From Hemerocallis citrina (Eukaryota > Streptophyta > Magnoliopsida > Asparagales > Asphodelaceae): a DNA stretch of 64,000 nucleotides. Positions 49,101 to 61,639 of the stretch are shown here, piece by piece. A program made the position numbers and the translations under genes. How positions within the stretch are numbered: the stretch's first letter is position 1; each line of letters begins with the position of its first letter. Under the pieces are notes generated by a model, which saw nothing but the letters and a program-made list of their open reading frames with translations, ran no database searches and was not told the origin of the DNA. The DNA is taken from positions 141,626,461 through 141,690,460 of the forward strand of contig CM030361.1 in assembly GCA_017893485.1 (NCBI GenBank), in the 5' to 3' direction.

Positions 49101-51168
49101 AAAATCCATACGTGTAACCTTCTTAATATACAACCAATATAGAATCCACAAAATGAGCAAATAACAATGATACTAAATCCATTCATAATAATACAATTAA
49201 TTCCAAAGATTAAGCGAGAGAAGAGTGTTTCTAGCCCACCATTTGTGACCTCTAGAGCTACGAATGCGCTGGAACCACCGGTCCTATGAAGCATCTTCAG
49301 GGCCTCTGGTGCTGCAAAAGTTGCCGTCGACAACAACGCATTTGCCACAAAATTAAAAAAAGAAAATCAAATGAAAGAAAGCATACAAAAAAGAAAAGCA
49401 AAAGAAAGAAACCAAAAAAAACCAAGAAGAATGTGAGTTGAACTTACACTGGTAGAAGGGGATCTGGTAGCTGTTCTGTGCTAGAGATTACTCTGTATAA
49501 TCCAATAAACATTTGAATGTTAGTATACACAATAAGATTGAAGGGGAAGACTTCTAAAAGCAAAGATACAAGAGTTTCCACAATAACTAGAAGATTCTAG
49601 ATATAAACATCCTATATAAAGATCCATCATAGGTATGAATCATGTTTTGAGGTATCAATCGACACTAGATTCTGCCCTTGACAATCCAAATCATGCAGAC
49701 AATCCGAAATTTTATTATTTTAAGGGTATCAGTGTGCTTTGGCCTACAAATACAGGAATGATAGTTCCAAGTATGTCAAAGTTTTGGTTTGATTAGATTA
49801 TTCTATTAAACTAATAACAAAGTATATGTTTTCAACTACCCATATGCTAGTGTTCTATATCTACTGGAAGTCATACAAATCAATCCATTCTTTGATAGTG
49901 ATTTCATTTACTTGCTAACAGCATTTAAAATGGAACTGATGTGATACTTACATCAAGTAATAGTATGTTCTTTACATTTGATCAAGTACTCCACTACAGG
50001 AACTTCATCATATTTTCATATGACCCTTGCCCTTACCAAAATATGTCAAAATGTTACCGAACTTTGCATATCATTTTTTTTTAATATTGAAGTTACCAAC
50101 ACAAAAGTTGGTACCCCGATCCAAAACAATATTGTTGATACCAAGAAAAAAAAATTGTCCAAAATCAGTACCAATACCGAGATAAATACCCCAACTTTTC
50201 ACTTATAAACCATACTAATTCTTCTACTACTTAATCTGTTCACCATAAAATTTTATTTGCATCTGTTTTGAAGCATTCCAGTAAGTTTCTAGCAGAATAA
50301 AACTTATAATATTCTCACTTGTTAAATTTATACTTTTTGGTGGATTTTAGCCAGAGTAAAACTGATAAGACTTTTTCTCCTTTCTTCACTCCCTCAAATC
50401 CCTTAGACGGGCTCTTCTATCCTCCCCAAATCCCCACCCATGAATTTCAAAATGTCATACTTACTTCATGAAGTTAAGCTCCTTCTCCTCATGTGAATCA
50501 AAAACAAGATCCCTCTCCTCGACCATGTCTTTATTTTAGACCAACTTAAATTTTAGGGAGAAACAACAAAACTAGTTTGAAATTGATGAACTATAACAAA
50601 ATTCACTTTAAATTTATAAATATTAGGCAATTCCACTTTAAATCAAGGGAGAAATTTGAAGTATGAAAGATGAGGAGATGGAAGAAGTTGATAAGAACAG
50701 GTATATATATATGTACCTGTTCAGGATCAGGTCGTCGACCGTCGAGGATGAGGTCGACGTCGGCGAGAGAGACAGCGTCGAGGACGTCGATCAATTTTGT
50801 GGAGAGATGGGTTTCGATCTGTTGGGGATTTAGGGTTTCAATCTGTCGGGATTTAGGGTTTCGATTTTGGGGAGAGACGGGTCTAGATTTTGGGGAGAGA
50901 ATTTTTATTTTGGGGATTTAGGGTTTCGAAGAGATTTGAGGGGGTGGTTTTTGATCTGTAGTTTTGAGATAGGAGAGAGATGGAGAGAGAGACTACGGAT
51001 TGAAAACCTAAAGCCTAAATCTATACCTACGGATTAAAAACTCTAAAGCTATAGGATACCTATACCCACAGCTTATTATACGTCTGTAGGTATACAATGT
51101 CTATACCCACGGTATTAGTGATCCGTCACTATAGGCATCCGTTGGTATATGGAAATTTTTTTGTAGTG
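46179..51168. mobile_element. CACTA (En/Spm) DNA transposon, non-autonomous
   Basis: Left end CACTACAAGGAATTTG; right end, inverted, CACTACAAAAAAATTTCC. A 3-bp ACT target duplication flanks it (46176-46178, 51169-51171). Subterminal regions hold many copies of TATACCCACGG and its complement within ~350 bp of each end, which in this superfamily bind the transposase. No TNP2-type transposase is visible. The minus strand has exon-like pieces (see separate entry). Confidence 0.88.
47300..50930 (-). pseudogene. Exon-like pieces of an unknown gene inside the CACTA element
   Basis: Reading on the minus strand from a leader-like region with AAACCCTAAATC (about 50830-50930), several short open stretches sit between splice-like sites. 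These include one ending RRPDPEQ before CAG|GTACATAT (about 50717), PEALKMLHRTGGSSAFVALE (about 49235-49300), DFMKDYCEGSEVGQ before CAG|GTATTT (about 48617-48660), and LLRVHGCANIVKDF after TTCTTCAG (about 47405-47455). Order and strand agree, as for a multi-exon gene, but I recognise no family. It may be the element's own gene or captured host exons. Confidence 0.3.
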
Positions 51169-53136
51169 ACTAAAACAGATTTTCCCACTGTTATGGGCAA
51201 GCAAACCAAGATCCGTCAGGAGTTCTAGAAACTAGACTCCCTACTGGTTCCAATGCATATACACACGACATATCATAAATACAGAAACAGAGAGCTACAA
51301 TTGCGAAATCGTCAGATGATCTAATTTGCAGACACAGAGAGCTAAAATTCTCATTCGATAAGTTCTAATAAATGATAAATAGAATCAGGTCAAAAATGAA
51401 GTTCTTTACTGAACTAGAATGCAGGCAGCAATCTAGAATCATGTTTGCATAAATATATTAAGTCAGAAAATTGTCAAATAATTCTACAAAAATTTAGGGT
51501 GACTCCTAATCATGTCTATTCATATCCAGATTAATAACAAGTCTAAACTTTACCGTTAGCATCTATTTTAATCAATAATTCATGCCAATGATCTTGTAGA
51601 CATCGATCTGGAAATCTGTGCCCCAATAGTATTAAAAATGTGATATCCTACAAGTTATATATCGGAATCCAAATTCGACAAAAGTCTTGGAAATTAGATT
51701 CATGGGGCTACAGAATCTATTCACAAGGTTTTATCAAATTCACAAATCAAGTGACTCAAAACTTCAATGCAATATCAAATAGGCAGCAGGCCAGCAAGCA
51801 AATTCATGTTAATTGTCAACTATTTAAATATGCAAGTGTACAATTTCATGACAATTAATTTACAGAAATTCTACTTAATTATTAGAATGAATTTCCTACT
51901 ATTAACATGACCATATTATCTCATTCATAGTATTTAATTCTACAGACCAACTCGAATCCAAACAAAAGCATCCAAATCAACCTACTATGTATAACATGAT
52001 TTTAATATTGTTCGTGTAGTGTATGCACACGATGAATGCAACGGAACGTGGGTTTGAGTCAAGGAAACAGACACGAAAAGAGGACTACTACTTGGTTTCG
52101 TCGATGAATCCGTAATGGTCTCTTTGACGGGTAACAAGTAAACAAAGGTATGATGAATAACGGGCTACTTACGGGAATCAAAAATAATTTTTGAACTAGA
52201 AACAACAAGAGGGTTCAAGAGAGAACTTGCCTTATACGATTAACCTGAATGTGAATGAAAATGAATGAAGAGATCCAACGGCGACAACAATGCACAACAA
52301 CAGTAGAACGTGCACACCAAAGCACGTGTGACGCCCGTACACACACGTGCACAAAGAACAATGGCAATGATAGCAACGAGGGACAGCAAGCTTGCTGGCG
52401 TCGTCAACGGCGACAGCGGCGATGAGGGGGCTCGACGGTTGTGGAAGGTGCAGGGGGTCGCGGTGGTGGTTCGAAGGTGGTCACGGAAAGCAGAGGAAAA
52501 GGAGGCCTCGGTAATGGTGGTGCTGGCGTTGAAGAAAGAGGATTGAGGAGGTGAAGATGGTGGTCGACGGTGTTGGGTTTCGGCAATGGCGCAAGGAGGG
52601 AGACATGTGAACAGTGGAATGCAATGAGGACAGTGGGTCGATGAAGATGAAGATGGTGGTCGACGGGGATGAAAAGGGTTAGGCGACGGAGGGGAAGAAG
52701 ACTGCCGGGGGGGGATGAAGGCAGTGGGTCGAGGAGACGACTGGGAAGAGACGGAGGGGTTGGGTTTCAGCGCAGGCGCGAGGAAGAAGACGGGTGAATC
52801 GGGGATCGGGGTTTCGGTGGCTGCTGGGTGTAATTAGGTTTGAATAATGCTAAGGTTAGGGTTTAACAGTGCATATAAATATGGTTAGGTGGGGGTTAAC
52901 GGGTTATAGGGTATGGGTTAAATTAATGGGCTCCATGTTAATAAATAATAATGATAATAGATGGATCAAGATCTATGGGCTTTGAGTAGGTTTTAAGAGT
53001 ATTCATAAAGTATTAAAAAGCTGACCATAGATTAAATAATCAAGTAATAACATTAGTTAGATAATCAAATATAAAAACGGACATAAGAAAATGAGTTAAG
53101 GTCGGAACTTATAAAAATTAATAAATAATCAAAGGA

Positions 53137-53175
53137 ATAATAATAATAATAATGATAATAATAATAATAATAACA
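53137..53175. repeat. (AAT)n microsatellite
   Basis: Imperfect AAT/GAT/CAA units. It lies at the position equivalent to the AAT tract in LTR copy 2. Confidence 0.8.
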
Positions 53176-53500
53176 ATAGCAATAATAAAATTATGTAACA
53201 AATAAAATTTGGGTTTAACATACTTATTAAAATAATTGTATAATTATAATATATCTTGTTTGGCTATAACATAATTAATTAACCAAATAAGGAAATATGA
53301 TAAACATATAGAATGAAATACAATTTGTATTAAAATATATCGCCTTTTGAAAATAGCTACAAAATACGATTGATGATTAGGAGAGATTGTAATAGGAGAT
53401 TTAAAAGAAAATTTAAGACGAAACAAATTTAAGAAAACGAAAAAATTTTCATATAGAGTCGGAACACAGAAAAATCGTATAGGTGAAAATGGGGGTTACA

Positions 53501-53950
53501 ATTTAAAAAAAAAAAAAAAATGAGTATAACTTGTTGTAATTTTATTTTCTTTAAGTTAAAGAGAGAGAAATTAATACCTTCTGGGAAACAAAAAAAGACG
53601 TTCGATTTTTTTTATTTTTATGAATTACAACTCATGCAACATGAACACTCTCCCTGTGATCCAAGTGACTGCTCTTAAGTCTAAAAATCTCCTCAATTGG
53701 TGAAAGAAAGTAGGTACGCTTTGTATCTGACGTGTCTATCGTGTTTGATTCTATTCATTGCACTACATTAGCACGATCAAGGCATACAAGAAATCTACAT
53801 TTTATAGTGTATCAACCTATCTATTTGCCGTATCGAATCATAACTAAACACAACCTAACTCACACTTTTTGACTAATTTCACTAATTAATCAACAAGTAC
53901 AGGTAGTCTTACATACAAAACATCAATGCACATTTTGTATAGCAAGATAG
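53501..53950. other. Intergenic, nothing recognised
   Basis: AT-rich, starting with a 17-A run just after the LTR target duplication. Confidence 0.5.
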
Positions 53951-53965
53951 ATATGACAATATAAT

Positions 53966-54660
53966 TTTGGGAAAAATACAAAAAAACACCCCCCGACAAT
54001 ATAATTTTGGGAAAAATACAAACCTCCCCCCGCGCGCGGAAAAAAAAGTTTGGCGCCCATAAGTTACCTAAAAGTACAGAATGGACACAAACCATTAGTT
54101 AATTCCGTTAACTCCACTATCTCTCGTCCAACTCGACTTGGACCCATTCTGACCTCGTTGACTGTATTTACAGAAATATAAAATTACTAAAATACCCTTT
54201 CATAAAGGACATCTAATATGGTATTTTAGTTAAAGAGAATGATATTTTAGTAATTTGTATTTCAAAATCCAGACAATTGGTCAAAATGGGTCGAAGCTAA
54301 GTCAGATGAGAGAGCGAAGTAAACGGATAAAACTAATCGTTTCGGTTCATTTATATTTTGAGATAACACGTGAGTATTTTTTGCATCTAAAAAAAAGCGT
54401 TCGGAGTGTTTTTTCTATAAAATTACTAAAATACCCTTTCATAAAGGACATCTAATATGGTATTTTAGTTAAAGAGAATGGTATTTTAGTAATTTGTATT
54501 TCAAAATCCAGACAATTGGTCAAAATGGGTCGAAGCTAAGTCAGATGAGAAAGCGAAGTAAACGGATAAAACTAACCGTTTCGGTTCACTTTATATTTTT
54601 AGATAACATGTGAGTATTTTTTGCATCTAACAAAAGCGTTCCTCCCCCCCCCCCCCCCCC
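53966..54660. repeat. Inverted repeat with a tandemly duplicated right arm
   Basis: The left arm (about 54005-54165) matches, inverted, the region reading GGTCAAAATGGGTC...GTAAACGGATAAAACTAA. That right-arm region is present twice in tandem (54181-54419 and 54420-54655, period 239, nearly identical). The design suggests a foldback MITE whose right arm was duplicated. A small 39-bp duplication (AATATAATTTTGGGAAAAAT at 53957 and 53997) marks its left side, and a poly-C/(CT)n tract (54643-54682) its right. Confidence 0.6.
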
Positions 54661-54745
54661 CCCTTCTCTCTCTCTCTCTCTTATGAGCCTTCACAACAAA
54701 TACTATACTCTGTTAGGCATTTGCCAATGTAACAAAATGGATAAA

Positions 54746-54982
54746 TTAAATATCGTTTGATTTGACATTCTCCACTTGAGGAGTAGGAGGCATCTTTTCT
54801 GCATCATCTTCGTGTCCACATCTTTAACCGCGAGCACAACCAGTTAATCAATAATGGATAGCTTATTGTAGTGAGTGCCCAGTTAATAGAGAGTTGAATC
54901 AGCAATGGAGTTTTGCGTGTGTCGACTTGCCAGGCAACAGCTGCCCCTGCACTTTGTATACCCTTGTAGAATCCTACATTAC
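54746..54982 (-). pseudogene. Broken last exon of an UNC93-like transporter gene
   Basis: After an acceptor-like TTTACAG site the minus strand reads GFYKGIQSAGAAVAWQVD, then SINWALTTISYPLLIN. This is strongly like the C-terminal transmembrane region of plant UNC93-like major-facilitator proteins. After that, single-base shifts move the frame: pieces resembling VVLAVKDVD and EDDAEKMPPTP are in other frames, followed by a TAA at 54746-54748. No upstream exon is found before the Helitron end at 55400. This is a pseudogene fragment, either left from a destroyed gene or carried here. Confidence 0.75.
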
Positions 54983-55150
54983 CTGTAAATGTATGAACGA
55001 TAACAATAACAATAATAAAGTTGCTTAAATTATTTAATTTTTTTGATTGCCTCTGAAGCACTCGTTAGTGTTGGGAATAATGTACAGTTGGAATCGTAAA
55101 TATTTGAACTTTGAGTCTCTATCTTTAAGGATTTATTTGTTTCCACTCGA

Positions 55151-55156
<6 letters not shown>

Positions 55157-55189
<33 letters not shown>

Positions 55190-55199
55190 TTTTTGTTTT
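55157..55199. repeat. Poly(T) tract
   Basis: A run of about 40 T with few interruptions. It could be the poly(A) tail of a minus-strand retroposon, but no body was identified. Confidence 0.8.
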
Positions 55200-55399
55200 T
55201 TTTGAAGAAAAGAGAGTTGGGTTGTTGACAAATAATATTTTATGATACAACAAAGTCTCTAAGAAACTGCAGGAAGCAAACCGGAAGCTTCTCCTCGAAT
55301 TCTCTGGAGTTTTCTAGATTCTAAATTCTAAAAAGAATATAAAAATAGAAGATAGATTTTATGTTATTTAAAAGTGTAAACTTTAAATTTTTTTATATA

Positions 55400-55545
55400 C
55401 TAGATTTGCTCGTGGGTACGTATCTACGGCACGTCTTCAAAACGATACAGCATATGAAAATCTTTGCAAATAGTAAATTAACAATTATTTAGCTCAAGTT
55501 TGAATAGTATAACAATAAATAGTTGCAAATAAAAGTCCATGTTTC
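55400..55545 (-). mobile_element. Helitron 3' end (same family as 45039-45589)
   Basis: On the minus strand it ends ...GAGCAAATCTAG followed by T. About 140 bases match, inverted, the 3' part of the Helitron at 45039-45589. Its 5' part may be 59330-59561, displaced by the Mutator-like cluster. Confidence 0.6.
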
Positions 55546-55681
55546 CAGAAATATATAATATATATAAGTTCTCAACTTCTAGAACTGTTACTACATCTAC
55601 TAGAATATGCTAACAGTTGAGTCATATGCAATAGAATTCGGTTACACATATGCCTGTACCAAAATTGAAATGTTATTCAAA

Positions 55682-55775
55682 TTCATTAGCAATTTATTTC
55701 GACAGTAAAAATTTGTGCCAACAAGATCTTCATTAGCAATTTATTTCGACAGTAAAAATTTCGACGGTAGCCAAA
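55682..55775. repeat. 47-bp tandem duplication
   Basis: ATTAGCAATTTATTTCGACA occurs at about 55684 and 55731, with near-identical following bases. Confidence 0.7.
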
Positions 55776-55899
55776 AACAATTTGTGCCAAAACTCATGAG
55801 ATATTGTGCGAAATCAATGTCATTAAATTTGTGCCGATTGGAGCTATTACAAAAAAAATTTAACCATCCAAAAAAAAAAAAACAGAAAAAAAAAAATCT

Positions 55900-56550
55900 A
55901 AAAAAAGGGTTACCTTCAGTGAAGATGGGGAATCGAGTAAGATAAGAGCCTCAAGAACAGGATCGAAACACAAAGGGGGATCGCAGCTGAAGCGATCGGG
56001 GAAAAGGGGGCTAGGGTTTTTTCTTTAGGGTTTCGCAGCTAGGGTTTGAGATGGGGGGGAGATAGAGGGTATTTTCCGATCTAGGGGTGAGAAAGGGGGC
56101 TGGAGTTGGAGCGGAAGGGACTGGGGGGGGGGGGGGGGGCGAAGATGAGCTATCGGAGTAAGGGTGAGAAAGGAGGCTAGGGTTTTTCTCTATTCGATCG
56201 ATGAAGAGATGAGCGGTAGGGAGAGGGTAACAATCCGATCGAAGTTGGAGATGTGCGGAAGGGAGCTGGAGTGAGGGGCTGCGCGATCGGAGAAAAGGGT
56301 TGCGAAAGGGGGCTAGGGTTTTTTTTCTTTTGCGAATGAAGAGATGAGCGGGAGAGAGAGGGAAAGATTGAGACAGATAGAAGACAGTGTTGTGGGGGGG
56401 GGAATTTACGATTATACCCCCCCACTATTAGGCAGACAACGGAGGGGGTTTTACACCGTTGGATCTTGATCAAGATCAGATCTTGGATCGGATGGCCCAC
56501 GGCCAGTGCGCACGGGCTTGCACACTAGTCCAGTGTGCAACAGAGCCTTT

Positions 56551-56553
<3 letters not shown>
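55900..56553. mobile_element. End of a Mutator-like element with leader-like sequence
   Basis: The minus strand has repeated leader-like blocks (AAACCCTAG, CTTTCTC). The right edge has a GATCTTGATCAAGATC palindrome, CAGTGTGCAACAGAGCC, then (TA)n. This layout (leader, GATC palindrome, GTTGCACAC end, TA repeat) matches 57050-59154. The other end was not found. Confidence 0.4.

Positions 56554-56555
<2 letters not shown>

Positions 56556-56634
<79 letters not shown>
56556..56634. repeat. (TA)n(GA)n microsatellite
   Basis: About 37 bases TA then about 42 bases GA. Confidence 0.92.
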
Positions 56635-56635
<1 letters not shown>

Positions 56636-56638
<3 letters not shown>

Positions 56639-56971
56639 TCGGTTGCACACTACTTTGGTGAGCACTCACGAAATAGAGCACCTATGACAAATCTGAACCG
56701 CTCATATTGTTCTATATACCTAAGATAGCCTAACTATAAAAAATCAATTAATTTGAAATTCATTTGTCCATGATTTACATCATCACAAAATTGTATGGCT
56801 GAAAATTCTAACAGCATGATGGATGGGCAAATGAACTTCAAATTATTTGATTTTTTATTGTTAGGCTATCTTAGGTATATAGAACAATATGAGCGGTTCG
56901 GATTTTTCATAGGGTCTTTATTTCATGAGTGCTCACGGAGTGCTCACCAAATGTAGTGTGCAACCGAAGGG

Positions 56972-56975
<4 letters not shown>
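56636..56975. mobile_element. Palindromic Mutator-like MITE
   Basis: Inverted ends CTTCGGTTGCACACTAC with similarity continuing ~110 bases inward (GTGAGCACTC, then GAGCGGTT / AACCGCTC and TATACCTAAGATAGCC). It is bordered by TA/GA repeats. The GTTGCACAC end is shared with 57050-59154. Confidence 0.7.

Positions 56976-57049
<74 letters not shown>
56976..57049. repeat. (TA)n microsatellite
   Basis: About 74 bases of TA between two Mutator-like elements. Confidence 0.92.
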
Positions 57050-59561
<2,512 letters not shown>

Positions 59562-59686
59562 TGACGGTTCATAATAGTTGTGTCTTATCATCAATTATTA
59601 TGTCGCTTTACCAAGAGTTATGGCTCTTCATTAATTACTTCTCCAAAAAATTCTTTCAACTACCAAAAGACTGCTTTGTAAAATTA

Positions 59687-59918
59687 CTAGTATAATGTAC
59701 GTGCGATGCACGCCTACTAAAAGTATAGTCATTAAATTAAATGGATATATATCAAATAAAAAAAGGTTTATATTTGAATGTTTTGATTTGGGTGACACAT
59801 GCGGTACATGTATATATTGTTGGATTTAGTTTGGATGCGTATTGCACGAGTTTGTTTAGTTACAAAGTTAGGGTTTGTTTAGTTACAAACCCCAACTCTG
59901 CCATTAAAATAGTAAAGA
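59687..59918 (-). mobile_element. 232-bp Helitron
   Basis: On the minus strand the 5' end is TCTTTACTATTTTAATGG. The 3' end has hairpin GTGCATCGCAC 11 bases before CTAG. It is inserted between A (plus T59919) and T (plus A59686). The GTTTAGTTACAAA block is repeated inside. Same type as 11147-11507. Confidence 0.78.
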
Positions 59919-60020
59919 TGTATAATAATTATTTAATTAATCAATATTAATATGAATGTTCTTTTACAAACAAATTCAACAATTAATGTAGCCCGGGTTT
60001 AATTTAATTCATAGATCCTA

Positions 60021-61210
60021 GGGTCTGTTTCATTTAAAGGAGGGGAGGGGAGGGGAGGGGATGGAAAGGGAGAGGAGGGATTTTAATGAAGACTCTGTTT
60101 GGTTCAAAGGAGGAGAGGGAGGAAAAATAATTATTTTCTTGTTTGGTTTAGAGGGGGAGTGAAGGGATTTTATAATAAAATTACTTTTATACCCGACTAC
60201 ATTTGCTAAACTACAAGTAGGAACTCTTCCCATGTAGTTTTTGTATATATGTTTACATTTCAATTTGAACTAATAAAATTACTCTTTTTCTAGGTTTCAA
60301 TTTCGGATATCATTTAAGAAAAACCATAATTGCTATGTATGTATCTATAGACTATTTAGAAATACCTCAAGCACTCTGACTCGGAGTTTCAAGTCTCCTG
60401 ACTCCAGTTGTTCCACAAAATCCTCTATTCTTTCAACACTAAATGGCATTGAGATAGTTTTATTTCTGGCCTACACAAAAGAATATTACTCTTCCATATT
60501 AGGGAAACAAGCAACAGCTAAGTAGTTACACATTCCAAAACATGTAACTAAGGGATTAACTAAATGAGTAAATGATGGTTCCAAGTATATTGAAAGGTAA
60601 GAGGCAGATTGTATACATTAGCAAGTGTCTTGTCAATACAGAATACATTTTGAAATCCAGAAAAGAAATCACCACCTTTTTGTATTGAATATTAGAAAAG
60701 GAAAAAAAATAAAGAATACAAAATAAAAGAAAACCTGACAACTCAATCAAGCAATAAAAAATGAGCCCGTATTTGATAAAATGGGTAAATGAATTTGTCT
60801 ATGTCTATCCCGAAGAGGTATAAATTGACTCGTCAGGTTTTAAATGCTCTTAAGATCATAACGAAGTAGTCTGCTCCACGAGATTGTAGCAGGAGAGGGA
60901 GAAAGAGAGAGGAGAAAGAGAGAGGGAGAAAGAGAGAGCGGGAGAGAGATAGTCGGGAGATAGTTAAGTTTTTTATTATTAGGATTTACATTTAAAAGGG
61001 CAATTTAGTCCAATCACATTAAAAAATTAGACCTACTTTCTCTTCCCTCCAAATCCTCCCAATATTGGAGGGGAGCCAAAATTGGCTCAGGAGGGATTTT
61101 GCACCCCTTCATTTCCATCCCATCCCCTCCTAAAAAATGAACCAAACAAGAAAAGTTTTAAAAAAACCCTCCCCTCCCCTCCCCTCCCCTCCCCTCCAAC
61201 CAAACAGTGA
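60021..61210. mobile_element. Tourist-like (PIF/Harbinger) element carrying a gene exon
   Basis: Ends GGGTCTGTTTCATT and, inverted, TCACTGTTTGGTT, with CTA on both sides (60018-60020, 61211-61213). Subterminal GGGGA repeats on the left (60042-60062) mirror CCCCT repeats on the right (61171-61197). At ~1.2 kb it is long for a MITE, and the centre holds intron-like sequence and an ABC1K-like exon. No transposase. Confidence 0.72.
60366..60470 (-). pseudogene. Captured ABC1K-like (UbiB-family) exon
   Basis: A 105-base, 35-codon, phase-0 open stretch on the minus strand. It is bounded by an acceptor (TTTTGTGTAG|GCC) and a donor (GAG|GTATTT). It includes FSVERIEDFVEQLESGDLKL followed by RVRVLE. 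That is the pattern of the conserved N-terminal extension of plant ABC1-like kinases of chloroplast membranes (AarF/UbiB family). No neighbouring exons are recognised. It is most simply a gene piece carried by the Tourist-like element. No stop or frameshift has yet accumulated. Confidence 0.7.
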
Positions 61211-61213
61211 CTA

Positions 61214-61630
61214 AGACATTAAGAAAAACATTCTTGGTTAATAAGTCAAGGCATTAATGTTATTTCTTTATTCATTTGGTATTTTTTCAGCTGCAATATT
61301 AAATAACCATTAATGCTATGTTTGATTAGTGAGGTTAGTGGAGGCACGTGGAAGGTAGTAGAAGTTAGTAGAAACGACTTGTATCTTCACGGTTATCTAA
61401 TACTTTGATTCATTTGGAATCTTTGGATCATATTTTTTGGAGTTAGGTTACCTAAGGATGTCTCACTTCCCACCTTAAGATAATTCTACATATCTAAACT
61501 CCAATTTCTTCAAATTTATTTTTTGAGTAAAAAATAAAGGTACAAGATATGCAATCCTCTACATCTACTTAAAAATTACCTTCAAGTGTTCTACCTTTGT
61601 ATCCAAACATGCCATAGTCATTGAAGTTGG
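61214..61630. other. Intergenic, nothing recognised
   Basis: AT-rich, no gene. Confidence 0.5.
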
Positions 61631-61639
61631 TTCCATCCT

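Larger units (their letters stand above)
44379..53500 (+). mobile_element. Solo LTR, TGTCACGCCCCG family, copy 3, with nested insertions
   Basis: Starts TGTCACGTCCCGC and ends GGGGGTTACA. The flanks ATTTT (44374-44378) and ATTTA (53501-53505) are a 5-bp target duplication with one mismatch. It carries a Helitron (45039-45589) and a CACTA element (46179-51168), leaving a net LTR length of about 3.6 kb. Blocks shared with copies 1 and 2 flank both insertions, for example 'cgtcccataccacag' near 45628 and 'gtcaggagttctagaaac' near 51218. Confidence 0.85.

Noticed and set aside
50603..50794. Complete small gene with start at 50794
   Set aside because: The start codon there is TTG and the open frame runs through a likely splice donor. 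It is described only as an exon-like piece.
55157..55199. Poly(A) tail of a minus-strand retroposon
   Set aside because: No SINE or LINE body or flanking duplication was found. It is kept only as a poly(T) tract.
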